The translations under genes were made by a program, and so were the position numbers. The notes under the pieces were generated by a model, which was not told where the DNA came from, ran no database searches, and saw only the letters and a list, made by a program, of their open reading frames with translations. A DNA stretch of 64,000 bases, taken from JAIESQ01 sp964495375. GTDB taxonomy: Bacteria; Planctomycetota; Planctomycetia; Pirellulales; JAEUIK01. The DNA is taken from assembly GCA_964495375.1 (NCBI GenBank), contig CAZBWM010000008.1, positions 73,439 to 137,438 of the forward strand, written 5' to 3'. Positions within the stretch are counted from its first letter, which is position 1. Each line of letters opens with the position of its first letter. This document shows positions 35,984 to 45,283 of the stretch, in pieces.

Positions 35984-37467
35984 TGATTTCATCCTTCGAT
36001 TGCCAAAACACGCTGCGTGCTGTGTCACCGACTCGTTTGGTGCCGCCGCTGCGGCGGCATTTTGCCGTCGCTGCGCTCGGCTACCTGATCTTGGCGGTAT
36101 ATGGCAGCCTAGTGCCGCTCACCTACCAGACGCTCGAGTGGAGCGACGCGCTCGCCAGGTTCGCCAATATCCGTTACTTAAATTTGGGCATTGAGTCGCG
36201 TTCCGATTGGGTGGCCAACATCCTGTTGTTCGTGCCGCTCGCTTGGTTGGCGATGGGGGCGCTGTGCGTCGATCGGGGCCCTATCTGGTCGGCCTGCTGC
36301 GCGCTGGCAATCGCGGCGGCTTGTCACGCCCTGAGTTGGTCGATCGAGTTCGTGCAACTGTTCTTTCCACCGCGCACCGTGTCCGTTAACGATGTCGTGG
36401 CCGAAACGATCGGCGGCGCGATCGGCGCCGTGCTGTGGGTGGTCGCCGGCCAGGCGGTCACCAACTGGTGCCGTCGGGTGTGGGCGCACAACCGCACGAA
36501 TAATGCGATGCCAATGCTGCTATTGCCCGGCTATTTGTTGGCGCTGATTATCATTCACATAATGCCGATGGATCTGACGATCAGCGTTGTCGAGGTCTAC
36601 CATAAGTTTAAGGAAGGGAAAATCCTGCCGATCCCGTTCACGCAAGTCGGCCGCGGTTGGGAATTTGTGCAGGGCACGATCTGGAACATGGTTTACTTCG
36701 CGCCGCTCGGCTGGCTCACGGCAAGCTTGCGTCGGCCCGACGGCAGTTGGCGCTTTGAACTGCCGGCCATCGCGCTCATTGGCCTGTTAGCGACTGCCAT
36801 GATCGAAGGCATGCAGTTGTTCGTCTATACCCGCTACAGCGACACGACCGACATCATCACCGGTTCACTGGCAGTTTGGATCGGGGCACTTGCAACGCGG
36901 CTAGCGATGCCCGCCAGGCAAGTATCAGGGTCGGCGCCGTCGGTGATCGTATTGCCGGGGCCGATTGCAGCAGCCGGGTACGTGAGCAGGCCACGCCAGC
37001 GTCCGTTCGGCATTGCGACAATCATCGGCTGGCTACTCCCTTTGGCATGGTGCGGCGCGCTGGCGATGCTCAACTGGTGGCCCTTCAATTTCACCACCGC
37101 ATCGCTCCCCGAGGCCAACGGCGTTCCGCTACCGATCTGGCGCGCGCGGCGCATGTCGTGGCTGCCATTTGAGAACTACTATTGGCAGAGCGAGTTCGCG
37201 TCATTCGATCAGGTGCTACAGAAGGGAATTTCGTTTGCCGTGTTAGGAGTGCTATTGACGGTCGGCTGGCGCTTGCGTTGGGGTTGGCTGGTGTTCGTGC
37301 TGGCGGTGTTAGTTGCGGGCAGCCTGGAGTTCGGTCAGCTTTTTATCGTGAAGCGCTATCCCGACGTGACCGACGTGCTGATCGAAGGGGTGGGAGCCTG
37401 GTGCGGGTTCGCCGTTTGTCAGCGTTGGCAACGAACGCAGATACTGAGTGTGGCGACGGCCAAGTGA
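35983..37467 (+). CDS. VanZ-family membrane protein with three VanZ-like units
   Basis: The 494 residues hold about ten hydrophobic segments. A VanZ core recurs three times: SDWVANILLFVPLAWLAMG with VNDVVAETIGG near the start; NMVYFAPLGWL with QLFVYTRYSDTTDIITGS in the middle; and a third ending with QLFIVKRYPDVTDVLIEG. VanZ proteins are of unknown function, though linked to teicoplanin resistance in Enterococcus. The start overlaps the previous stop (TGATG). Its place in the locus suggests a role in envelope polymer assembly. Confidence 0.85.
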   Translation: MISSFDCQNTLRAVSPTRLVPPLRRHFAVAALGYLILAVYGSLVPLTYQTLEWSDALARFANIRYLNLGIESRSDWVANILLFVPLAWLAMGALCVDRGPIWSACCALAIAAACHALSWSIEFVQLFFPPRTVSVNDVVAETIGGAIGAVLWVVAGQAVTNWCRRVWAHNRTNNAMPMLLLPGYLLALIIIHIMPMDLTISVVEVYHKFKEGKILPIPFTQVGRGWEFVQGTIWNMVYFAPLGWLTASLRRPDGSWRFELPAIALIGLLATAMIEGMQLFVYTRYSDTTDIITGSLAVWIGALATRLAMPARQVSGSAPSVIVLPGPIAAAGYVSRPRQRPFGIATIIGWLLPLAWCGALAMLNWWPFNFTTASLPEANGVPLPIWRARRMSWLPFENYYWQSEFASFDQVLQKGISFAVLGVLLTVGWRLRWGWLVFVLAVLVAGSLEFGQLFIVKRYPDVTDVLIEGVGAWCGFAVCQRWQRTQILSVATAK

Positions 37468-37504
37468 TCGACGAGCAAACAAGTTGCAGCGTGCTTAGCG
37501 ACCG

Positions 37505-38803
37505 ATGAAGGGACTGATTTTTACGATCGCGCTAACCGCCTCAGGGGCGCTCGGTTCGCTATTCGATCCGTTCATTGGCCTGTTGGTCTATGTGAGCTTC
37601 GCGATCATCAAGCCCGAGTCGATGTGGTTCTATTCGGTACCATCAGGAGGCAACTACAGCCGCATCGTAGCGCTGTCGTTGCTGGCAGGCTGGGCTATTC
37701 ATGGCTTCGGCAACTGGGATTTCGGTCGGGGCAAACGGATCGTCAAGATCATCGTGGGCCTCTGGCTCTGGGCAATGGTTTCGGCGGTGCTCGCTCCAGA
37801 CCAGGGCCTGGCCTGGGTCTTCATTCGCGAAATGGCGAAGATCGTGCTGCCGTTCGTGGCCGGAGTCACGCTTTTGACAAACGTCGGTCGACTCAAGCAA
37901 TTGGCCTGGACAATTGTGCTGAGCCAAGGATTCGTCGCGCTCGAGCTCAATCGTGCTTATTACAGCGGCTTCAACCAGATGCAAGAAATCGGGTTCGCCG
38001 GCTTAGACAACAACAGCGTCGCGATCGCGATGGTCACCGGTTTCGGGCTGGCATGCTTTCTCGGAGTCTTTGCCGACAACTTGTGGCAGCGCGGCGTAGC
38101 CCTGATCCTGGCGGTTTTGATGGCCCATAGCGTGATGTTCGCTTTTTCGCGCGGTGGGATGCTGGGGTTGATCGCGGTCGGCTGCGTGATGGTCGTGCTG
38201 TTCGTGCGCGAACCGAAGCACATGGCGTTGACGGTCGTAGTCGTATTGTTCATGTTGCGACTGGCCGGACCGGAGGTCCGTACGCGTTTTTCCACGACGT
38301 TCGTTGACCAGGACAAACGCGATAGCTCGGCCGCTTCACGCATCGAGCAATGGGGCTACTGCTGGGACGCGATGCTCACCCACCCGCTGTTTGGCGTGGG
38401 CCCCGATCATTGGCAAGATACCTCGGCAAAGTACCACGCCGGCAAGCGAATGGAAGCGCATTCGCTGTGGTTTCAGACGGGCGCCGAGTTGGGTTTCTTG
38501 GGTGGCGGATTGTTGATCGCGTTCTACGCGGTGACGATATACTCCCTATGGCCGATTGCTTACCGCTGGCGCAACCGCGGCACCTGGTCCGACTCAGGAC
38601 TGCGCTACCTGGCCGGCGGTGTGATCGCGGCGCTCGTCGGCTTCTCCGTGTCGGGAAGCTTCGTCACGCTCGAAGGTTTGGAAATTCCCTACTATACCGT
38701 GCTTTTAGGGACCGGAGTCCTCAAGATCGCGGGCCGCACCGCGGATCGCCCCGCTTGGCAACCCCCGCCACAAGTCGAGCGACGTTTGGCGATTCCGGCT
38801 TAA
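37505..38803 (+). CDS. O-antigen ligase/polymerase (Wzy-like), exosortase-associated
   Basis: The 432 residues are a polytopic membrane protein with about 12 segments. The opening FDPFIGLLVYVSFAIIKPESMWF and the large periplasmic loop MLTHPLFGVGPDHW, then HSLWFQTGAELGFLG, match the PEP-CTERM locus O-ligases (TIGR03097 type). These use lipid-linked glycans to polymerise or transfer the repeat unit. This is the only polymerase candidate in the locus. Confidence 0.9.
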   Translation: MKGLIFTIALTASGALGSLFDPFIGLLVYVSFAIIKPESMWFYSVPSGGNYSRIVALSLLAGWAIHGFGNWDFGRGKRIVKIIVGLWLWAMVSAVLAPDQGLAWVFIREMAKIVLPFVAGVTLLTNVGRLKQLAWTIVLSQGFVALELNRAYYSGFNQMQEIGFAGLDNNSVAIAMVTGFGLACFLGVFADNLWQRGVALILAVLMAHSVMFAFSRGGMLGLIAVGCVMVVLFVREPKHMALTVVVVLFMLRLAGPEVRTRFSTTFVDQDKRDSSAASRIEQWGYCWDAMLTHPLFGVGPDHWQDTSAKYHAGKRMEAHSLWFQTGAELGFLGGGLLIAFYAVTIYSLWPIAYRWRNRGTWSDSGLRYLAGGVIAALVGFSVSGSFVTLEGLEIPYYTVLLGTGVLKIAGRTADRPAWQPPPQVERRLAIPA

Positions 38804-38825
38804 TGCACGACGACCGCACTGAACT

Positions 38826-40574
38826 ATGCTAGATCGTCCACTTTCACGCCTGGTCGACACTGGTCACTCGCGCGCACCGGCTGACAGCACGGCAACGGCA
38901 CTGCGCGCCGGGCAGTGGATTATCTGCTGCGGCATGATGCGAGCCGGCTCAACGCTTCAGTATCAGCTTGCTGTTGAACTGGCGACCCGGCGCGGCCCGA
39001 GCATCGGGCTGGGGTTCGCCACGCCTGCGCAATTCGATGAATTGCTTGCCACACACGACGACACTAACCGTTTGCTGGTGGTCAAGGCGCATGCATTCTT
39101 GCCGGCAGCCGCGTCCTTGCTAGCGGCGGGGAATGCCGTCGCCATCTACTCCTATCGTGACGTGCGCGATGTTGCCTTATCGCTGGCAGTCATGTCCAAC
39201 AAGTCGATCACCGAACTGTATACCGAAGGCACGTTGTATGCGTTGCTTGAGCAGTACGCGTGCTGGACGAATCTACCGGGAGTGCTGGTAAGCCGCTACG
39301 AGACGATCATCGAGAACGTGGCGGCCGAGGCACAAAGAATCGCTAACTTGCTTGGCGTCAAGCTCACAGCGGACGAGGCCGCGGAACTAGCCGATAGGTA
39401 CTCGCTCGATCGGCAGCGCGAGCGGATCGCACGCTTCGCCGAAAAGCCTCCCGATAAAGATAACGGCGATATGCGATTTGATCCGCAGTCGCTATTGCAC
39501 CGCAACCATGTTCGCTCGGGCAGTGCAGGGGGTTGGCGCCGGGAGCTAACCGCCAACGAGGTGGCGCTCGTCGAGCATGTGGCAAACCGCTGGCTCGTCG
39601 ATCATGATTATTCCCTGGCATCTTCTCGTTGGAGGCGAATGCTGGTCGCCGTAAATCCGCCAGAAACCAATCGACGCGGTAGCACCTCTTCGATTACTGA
39701 CTCGAACAAGGCAGTCACACCGGCCGGCCGTTCAAATTGCTCCGAGAATTCGCCGTTGCTGAAGTCCCAGGTCGAGTCGACGCTGTCCCCCCCGGCGAGG
39801 TTGTCACTTTGGGCTCGAACGCTGAGCATGCTCAACGCGCCGCTGGGCGCGCTTGGCTTGGAAGTAGTGCCGGCCTGGCGGCGCCGCTGGTGGATGTGTC
39901 AGCGGACGTTCCAGTTCAATGGTCGCGAATTGCCCTACTTTTTTCATGCTTACAACTGCGGGTGGCCCCCCTATACCAGTGAGCGCACCGTCGAGCTGGC
40001 TTTGGCCGACAATTGGCTCGATCGACAGCGCGACGCTCGAGTAGTTGAAATCGGCGCCGTCACTCCCTATTACTGGCCGGGACGTGTTGGCGAGATCGTC
40101 GACCCATTCGATCCGCACCCACGGGTGACCGATCGGCGCTCGCTGTTCGACGTCGATCTGCGCGGAACGCACGTGTTATCGATTTCCACGTTCGAACACA
40201 TTGGCACCGGCGACTACGCCAGTCAGGAGTCGCCCGAACGAGTCTCCGAAGCCTTCTCCAAGCTGCTGGCCGAGGCCGCCGCGTTTCTGGTCACGGTACC
40301 AACGGGCTATAACTCGCGCGTCGACGAGTTGTTATTTGACGCGAGCCGTTGGCCGGCCGATGTCTCGGTGAGCTTTCTCGTCCGTACGGCTGATGGCAGT
40401 TGGGAAGAGCCGGTAAGTCGTGATTCGGCTCGGCAGCCCTATGGCGACGAGTCGTTGCGCAGGCGTTTCCCCGAAACGTGTATTGGCCAATGGGCCAACG
40501 CCGTGGCAGTTCTCGAGCGCACCACCCGACACGGCGTAGCGAAATCGACGATCGCCGCGGAAAGTCCCTCCTGA
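38826..40574 (+). CDS. Sulfotransferase-methyltransferase fusion
   Basis: The 582 residues combine two domains. Residues 1-265 look like a PAPS-dependent sulfotransferase: CGMMRAGSTLQYQ corresponds to the 5'-phosphosulfate loop and YSYRDVRDVALSL to the 3'-phosphate site. After a Ser-rich linker (about 270-330), residues 340-570 look like a class I SAM methyltransferase, with VVEIGAVTPYYWPG and LSISTFEHIGTGDY. It would decorate the glycan with sulfate and methyl groups, an inference from domains. No internal stop or frame shift is visible, so the fusion appears real. Confidence 0.75.
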   Translation: MLDRPLSRLVDTGHSRAPADSTATALRAGQWIICCGMMRAGSTLQYQLAVELATRRGPSIGLGFATPAQFDELLATHDDTNRLLVVKAHAFLPAAASLLAAGNAVAIYSYRDVRDVALSLAVMSNKSITELYTEGTLYALLEQYACWTNLPGVLVSRYETIIENVAAEAQRIANLLGVKLTADEAAELADRYSLDRQRERIARFAEKPPDKDNGDMRFDPQSLLHRNHVRSGSAGGWRRELTANEVALVEHVANRWLVDHDYSLASSRWRRMLVAVNPPETNRRGSTSSITDSNKAVTPAGRSNCSENSPLLKSQVESTLSPPARLSLWARTLSMLNAPLGALGLEVVPAWRRRWWMCQRTFQFNGRELPYFFHAYNCGWPPYTSERTVELALADNWLDRQRDARVVEIGAVTPYYWPGRVGEIVDPFDPHPRVTDRRSLFDVDLRGTHVLSISTFEHIGTGDYASQESPERVSEAFSKLLAEAAAFLVTVPTGYNSRVDELLFDASRWPADVSVSFLVRTADGSWEEPVSRDSARQPYGDESLRRRFPETCIGQWANAVAVLERTTRHGVAKSTIAAESPS

Positions 40575-40605
40575 GCAGCCGCGCAGAATAGAAGTACCTC
40601 GCGCG

Positions 40606-41790
40606 GTGAAAGTCGGCATCTATCAGTACTATTGGGGTGGAGTCGGGGGGGCCCAGCGCTACGTCGCTGTTGTGGCGCAACTCCTCGCCCGCCGTCACTC
40701 GGTCGAGATTGTTCATCACTGCCAAGGTTTTGACGCAGCACGCGTCGCCGAAGGGCTGGACGTCGACTTCGCAGGGATCAGTTTTCGCTATGTGCCCGAG
40801 CGCCAGCACACCAGTTGGCCGACGAACAACCCCTGGAAGCGGTTGCAATTTGAAACCGATTGGTGTGCCGACTTGAGTTCGCCGTACGAGTTGTTCATCG
40901 ACTCCAGTGATCGTGTTCCTTACTTTTGCCACGCCCGACGCGGGGTGTTGTTGACGCATTTTCCCTTGGTATCGTTCGCGGAGTTTCATGGTCGGCTGGA
41001 CCCGGCCTGGTCGCGCCGCCCGTTGCCGCTGCGCGCCGCGTCCGCGGCGTTTCAACGCTTGGAATGGCGTCGCCGGATGGCCACGTACGATCTTTGTCTT
41101 GTAAACTCGCAATTCACGAAGCGCTGGTTCGAAGCGCGCTGGGGCCCGCCGGCCCAGGTGCTCTATCCGCCGTTGCGTGCCGGCTTCGCACCACAGCCTA
41201 AGGAACGTTTGATCCTCTCGATCGGTGCGTTCCATCACTCGTCGCACAAGCGGCAAGATGTGCTGGTGCAGAACTTCGCCGAGCTTTGCCGTGAGGGGCT
41301 CCCCGATTGGCATTACGTACTCGTCGGCGCCGTTGGCTATCGCCCCGAAGACCGGGCCTACGTTGAACGGCTGCGCAGTGCCGCGGCCGGTTATCCGATT
41401 GAAATTCGCACCGATGTCAGCACTGCCGAATTGAAAAATCTTCTGGAACGCGCGGCCTTGCTCTGGCATGCCATGGGCTACGGTGTCGACCAGCAGCGCG
41501 ATCCTGGTCGACTGGAGCATTTCGGCATGGTCATCACCGAGGCAATGGCCGCCGGAGCAGTGCCGATTGCGTTCCGCGGAGGCGGCATTCCCGAGATTAT
41601 TGAACACGGCGCAAACGGTTACCTCTGGTCGGATTTCGACGAGTTGCGTCGAGCGACGCTGGCGGCTATCGGCGACGAAGCCCGTCGCCTGCAAATTGCG
41701 TCGGCTGCCGTTGAGCGGGCACAAGACTTTTCGGTAGCGATGTTCGAAGCCAGAATGTTCGAACTGCTGGCTCCCGTACTCGAGAACTGA
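40606..41790 (+). CDS. Glycosyltransferase family 4
   Basis: The 394 residues form a GT-B retaining glycosyltransferase. The N-terminal GVGGAQRY loop and the C-terminal EHFGMVITEAMAAGAVPIAFRGGGIPEIIEHGANGYLW block (nucleotide-sugar ribose contacts with the EX7E pattern) are typical of family 4. The GTG start gives MKVGIYQYYWGG. Donor and acceptor are unknown; it lies 31 bases after the fusion gene. Confidence 0.88.
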   Translation: MKVGIYQYYWGGVGGAQRYVAVVAQLLARRHSVEIVHHCQGFDAARVAEGLDVDFAGISFRYVPERQHTSWPTNNPWKRLQFETDWCADLSSPYELFIDSSDRVPYFCHARRGVLLTHFPLVSFAEFHGRLDPAWSRRPLPLRAASAAFQRLEWRRRMATYDLCLVNSQFTKRWFEARWGPPAQVLYPPLRAGFAPQPKERLILSIGAFHHSSHKRQDVLVQNFAELCREGLPDWHYVLVGAVGYRPEDRAYVERLRSAAAGYPIEIRTDVSTAELKNLLERAALLWHAMGYGVDQQRDPGRLEHFGMVITEAMAAGAVPIAFRGGGIPEIIEHGANGYLWSDFDELRRATLAAIGDEARRLQIASAAVERAQDFSVAMFEARMFELLAPVLEN

Positions 41791-41830
41791 TCTGATTCCG
41801 GATATTGACCCGCGACAAGCTTCAATCGAG

Positions 41831-43081
41831 GTGAGCAGCCCGCTGATGGCGAGTGCCTGCGAAACAAATCACCAGCACGCAACGAGCTCAATAGGTCGAC
41901 GCACGCGCGTGTTGTTTGTCGCGCACTCGGCGCTCTTGGGCGGGGCCGAGTTGTGCCTGGACACGACGCTCGCGAATTTGGATCAGGCGCGATTCGAGCC
42001 CTTCGTGTTATTCGCGGGCGACGGGCCGCTTGTGCCGCGTGCCCGTGACTACGGCTGCCACGTCGACGTCTGGCCGCTAAGTTGGTGGCTTTGTTTTGAG
42101 CAAGGTTGGTGGTACTTCAAGAACCTGCTGATGGGATCCGTTCCGCGGATCACCCGCTTGGCGAGTTTCCTGCAAAAGCACGAGATCGACCTGGTTTACA
42201 CGAACACCGCAGTAGTTTTTGAGGGGGCCATCGCAGCCAGGCGCGCCGGCGTACCGCATGTTTGGCACGTGCACGAAGTCCTTTCACCCGATCACATGCG
42301 ACCTCGGCTCCTGCCGCTCAAGACGATCGCCGGATTGATCGACAAGCTTTCGCAGCGTGTGATCTTCGAGTCGGAATCGAGCCGCGGAATTGCCTCGCGG
42401 TGGATTGCCACCGAGAAATCGCTCGCCATCCCGAACTCCGTGCGCTTGCAACCGCCCGCGGAGCCCGATACTGCCGCGGCGCGCCATCGCTTAGGTCTGC
42501 CGCTGGACACAACGGTGTTCACGTTCTTGGGTCGTTTTTCGGAGCGTAAGAATCCGCTGTTGTTCGCCGAGGCCTTGGGGCGGTTACCTGGCGATCGCAG
42601 CGCCTTTGGCCTGTTTGTCGGCGAGGGCCCGTTGGCGGGCGAACTAGCGGCCCGGTTGGCGGTCTTGAATCTTGGCGAACGGACGCGCGTGCTGCCATTT
42701 CAGTCCGACGTGAGCGACGTGCTCTCGGCCAGCGACATCGTCGTGTTGCCATCCAACGAAGAATCGTTCGGTCTGGTATTGGTCGAAGCCGCGGCCTTTG
42801 CCAAACCGGTTATCGCCACGCGTACCGAAGGCCCTGCCGAAATCGTCGTTGATGGCGTCACCGGGCTACTGGTCGCCCCACGCGATATCGAACGACTGAC
42901 TCAGGCTCTATCGCAATTGCTTGAGGACTCCGCACTACGGGAGCGCATGGGACGCGCCGCGGCCCAGCGCGCAGCCGAACTGTTTTCGGCCGAGGGAAAC
43001 ACACGCCGCATCGAGCAGACACTCCTTGATGCGCTTGGCGTTCGGCGGGCCGCTGGATCCGCGGAGGTTCGCGCCACGTGA
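41831..43081 (+). CDS. Glycosyltransferase family 4
   Basis: The 416 residues carry GGAELCLDT near the N-terminus, FLGRFSERKNP at the start of the C-terminal domain, and NEESFGLVLVEAAAFAKPVIATRTEGPAEIV with the EX7E signature of GT4 enzymes. The GTG at 41831 or the ATG at 41846 could be the start; the longer is given. The stop overlaps the next GTG start by four bases. Confidence 0.88.
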   Translation: MSSPLMASACETNHQHATSSIGRRTRVLFVAHSALLGGAELCLDTTLANLDQARFEPFVLFAGDGPLVPRARDYGCHVDVWPLSWWLCFEQGWWYFKNLLMGSVPRITRLASFLQKHEIDLVYTNTAVVFEGAIAARRAGVPHVWHVHEVLSPDHMRPRLLPLKTIAGLIDKLSQRVIFESESSRGIASRWIATEKSLAIPNSVRLQPPAEPDTAAARHRLGLPLDTTVFTFLGRFSERKNPLLFAEALGRLPGDRSAFGLFVGEGPLAGELAARLAVLNLGERTRVLPFQSDVSDVLSASDIVVLPSNEESFGLVLVEAAAFAKPVIATRTEGPAEIVVDGVTGLLVAPRDIERLTQALSQLLEDSALRERMGRAAAQRAAELFSAEGNTRRIEQTLLDALGVRRAAGSAEVRAT

Positions 43082-44013
43082 ACGCCGCGCTCGTGAGTGT
43101 CGTCATTCCGGTGTTCAACGGCGCGGACTTCGTGCCGACCGCGATCGATCACGTCCTGGCGCAGACCTATCGTCCGCTGCAAATTGTCGTCGTTGACGAT
43201 GGATCGACAGACAACACGGGCGAGGTGCTAGCGCGTTACGGCGATCAGATCGAATTGGTGCGGCAGAAGAATCGGGGCGTTGGCCATGCCCGCAACACCG
43301 GCATTGCCGCGTCCCTGGGCGAGTATGTGGCCTTTCTCGATCAGGACGACTGGTGGCGCCCCAACAAGATCGCGCGGCAAGTGACCAGCCTTGAGTGCGA
43401 TCCGGCGCTAGGGCTCGTGCACACGGGCGTGGCGTACTTCGACGAACGATCGCAGGATTACACGCGACCGCTCAATCCTTTGGCTCGGCCCGAGTTATTG
43501 CAGGGGGAGTGCTTCCACCAGTTGCTCGCCGAAAACCACATCCGTAATTCGAGCGTCATGGTTCGCCGTGGTCTGCTGACCCAAGTGGGTGCCTGCGATC
43601 AGGCCATATCGGGCAACACAGTTCAAGACTACGATCTCTGGCTCCGTCTCTCGCGCGTGAGTCGCTTCGCCTATTTGCCGGAACAACTCACGGTGATTCG
43701 CCTGCACGAGCAACAAGGGACCTGGGATCGCCGCCAAATGCTCAGTGAGGAGGCCCATCTGCTCGAGCGCGTGCGCTATCAACAGCCGAGCATTTCGCAC
43801 GAGCTGCGTGGTCGCATGTCGAGCGTTTACGATGCGTTGGGTGTCGCCCACCTGGATGCTGGCGAGACGCGTGCCGCGCGTCGCGCCTTTGCGCGCTCGC
43901 TCAGTGAGCGATTAACAGCGCGCGGGGCAGCGCTCTATCTGGCGACCTGGTTGCCGAACAGCGCACGAGAAATGCTACGTCAAACGCGTCGCGTCGCGGG
44001 GGCTACGCGATGA
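43078..44013 (+). CDS. Glycosyltransferase family 2
   Basis: The 311 residues form a GT-A inverting glycosyltransferase with VSVVIPVFNGADFV, VVDDGSTDNT, GVGHARNTGI and the metal-binding FLDQDDWW. It probably adds one sugar of the repeat unit at the cytoplasmic membrane face. Both ends overlap the neighbours (GTGA and ATGA), indicating tight translational coupling. Confidence 0.92.
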   Translation: MNAALVSVVIPVFNGADFVPTAIDHVLAQTYRPLQIVVVDDGSTDNTGEVLARYGDQIELVRQKNRGVGHARNTGIAASLGEYVAFLDQDDWWRPNKIARQVTSLECDPALGLVHTGVAYFDERSQDYTRPLNPLARPELLQGECFHQLLAENHIRNSSVMVRRGLLTQVGACDQAISGNTVQDYDLWLRLSRVSRFAYLPEQLTVIRLHEQQGTWDRRQMLSEEAHLLERVRYQQPSISHELRGRMSSVYDALGVAHLDAGETRAARRAFARSLSERLTARGAALYLATWLPNSAREMLRQTRRVAGATR

Positions 44014-44714
44014 CCGCACCCGGACCATTGACGTCTTTTCAGCATGCCGAAGCCACCTCGCACCCAATGCGAACACCATCCTCGGCGTCGCTCCCTCGCG
44101 TGATCGCCAAGCGCGCCGCTGGCATCGTCGCCACACTACTGGTGTTGCCGGCGTTCGTGGCTTACCAGATCGGTTGCGTCGTGTTAGGGCCGGTCAAGGC
44201 GTTCGCCGGCTGGTCGCAGGCATTGTGCCTTCTGCCCGGTCTGATGGGCGAGTACTTGCGTCGCGCCTTTTACCAGTTGGCACTCGCGCGCTGCGGTCAG
44301 GATGTGTGCCTTACCTTTGGCACGGTGATCTCGCATCCCACGGCCAGCCTGGGAGATCGCGTATACGTCGGCGCGTTCTGCGTGCTGGGTGATGTCACGT
44401 TGGAAGAAGACGTGCTCTTAGGATCGCACGTGTCAATCATCAATGGCGGAAAACAGCACGGCATCGAGCGCCTCGACGTACCTGTTCGTGAGCAGCCGGG
44501 GCAATGGCGACGAATCACAATCGGCCGTGACAGTTGGATCGGCGATCGCTCGGTCGTGCTGGCCAACGTGGGGCGACATTGCATCGTGGGAGCCGGCTCG
44601 GTCGTCGTCGCTCCATTGGACGATTACGCGATCGCGGTCGGCAATCCCGCGCGCGTGCTGCGGTATCGAAACCAGGACGCAATGTCCTCCGCCGAATCGA
44701 ATGCCGACGCGTGA
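44010..44714 (+). CDS. Hexapeptide-repeat acyltransferase
   Basis: The 234 residues have an N-terminal region with hydrophobic stretches (about 33-55), then a left-handed beta-helix of hexapeptide repeats from about 105 to 215, for example VYVGAFCVLGDVTLEEDVLLG and the final GAGSVVVAPLDDYAIAVGNPA. Such enzymes O-acetylate polysaccharides. The start overlaps the previous stop. The acceptor sugar is unknown. Confidence 0.88.
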   Translation: MTAPGPLTSFQHAEATSHPMRTPSSASLPRVIAKRAAGIVATLLVLPAFVAYQIGCVVLGPVKAFAGWSQALCLLPGLMGEYLRRAFYQLALARCGQDVCLTFGTVISHPTASLGDRVYVGAFCVLGDVTLEEDVLLGSHVSIINGGKQHGIERLDVPVREQPGQWRRITIGRDSWIGDRSVVLANVGRHCIVGAGSVVVAPLDDYAIAVGNPARVLRYRNQDAMSSAESNADA

Positions 44715-44748
44715 GATACATCGCCAGACGTGGCGACATTAAGCAAGT

Positions 44749-45279
44749 ATGTTTAATTGGGTTGTACCGAATCTGCGGCTGGCCAGCGTGCTCGATCTGA
44801 CGATCGACTTGCTCGCGCGGCAAGGGCTGCGCGGTTTGCTACTCGACGTCGACTGCACCTTGAAGGATCATGGTGCTAATGAGTTTCGAGCGGAGATCGG
44901 TGATTGGATCGAGGGCTTGCGCCGGGCCGACGTGCGCATGTGCTTGCTCTCGAACGGGCGACCGCAGCGAATCGGCCGACTCGCCCAACTGCTCGACGTC
45001 CCCTACGTCGCGCAAGCGATGAAGCCCTGGCCTGCGGGCTGCCGAGCCGGGGTAAGTCGTTGCGGCCTGCCGCCGCACGAGGTGGCCGTTGTGGGGGATC
45101 AACTGTTCGCAGATATTCTGGCCGGTCGCCTGGCCGGATTGTTCACGATCTTGGTGACACCAACTTCGCCGATCGAGCCTTGGTTTACGCGGCTGAAACG
45201 ACCGCTGGAGCGCCCCGTATTGGCGTGGCTCGATCGCCAGCAGCGCGCAGCCGAGCTGGAATCGCCGTCGAGAAAGTAG
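44749..45279 (+). CDS. HAD-IIIA phosphatase, YqeG-like
   Basis: The 176 residues show HAD motifs: LLLDVDCTL (nucleophile and acid/base Asp), LLSNG, AMKPWP with the lysine, and VVGDQLFADILAGR. The IDNT/LDVD form and size match the YqeG-like family; one member, phosphatidylglycerophosphate phosphatase, is well described. Located between the acyltransferase and a UbiA-type prenyltransferase, it may dephosphorylate a lipid-linked sugar phosphate (inference). Confidence 0.82.
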   Translation: MFNWVVPNLRLASVLDLTIDLLARQGLRGLLLDVDCTLKDHGANEFRAEIGDWIEGLRRADVRMCLLSNGRPQRIGRLAQLLDVPYVAQAMKPWPAGCRAGVSRCGLPPHEVAVVGDQLFADILAGRLAGLFTILVTPTSPIEPWFTRLKRPLERPVLAWLDRQQRAAELESPSRK

Positions 45280-45283
45280 GACT

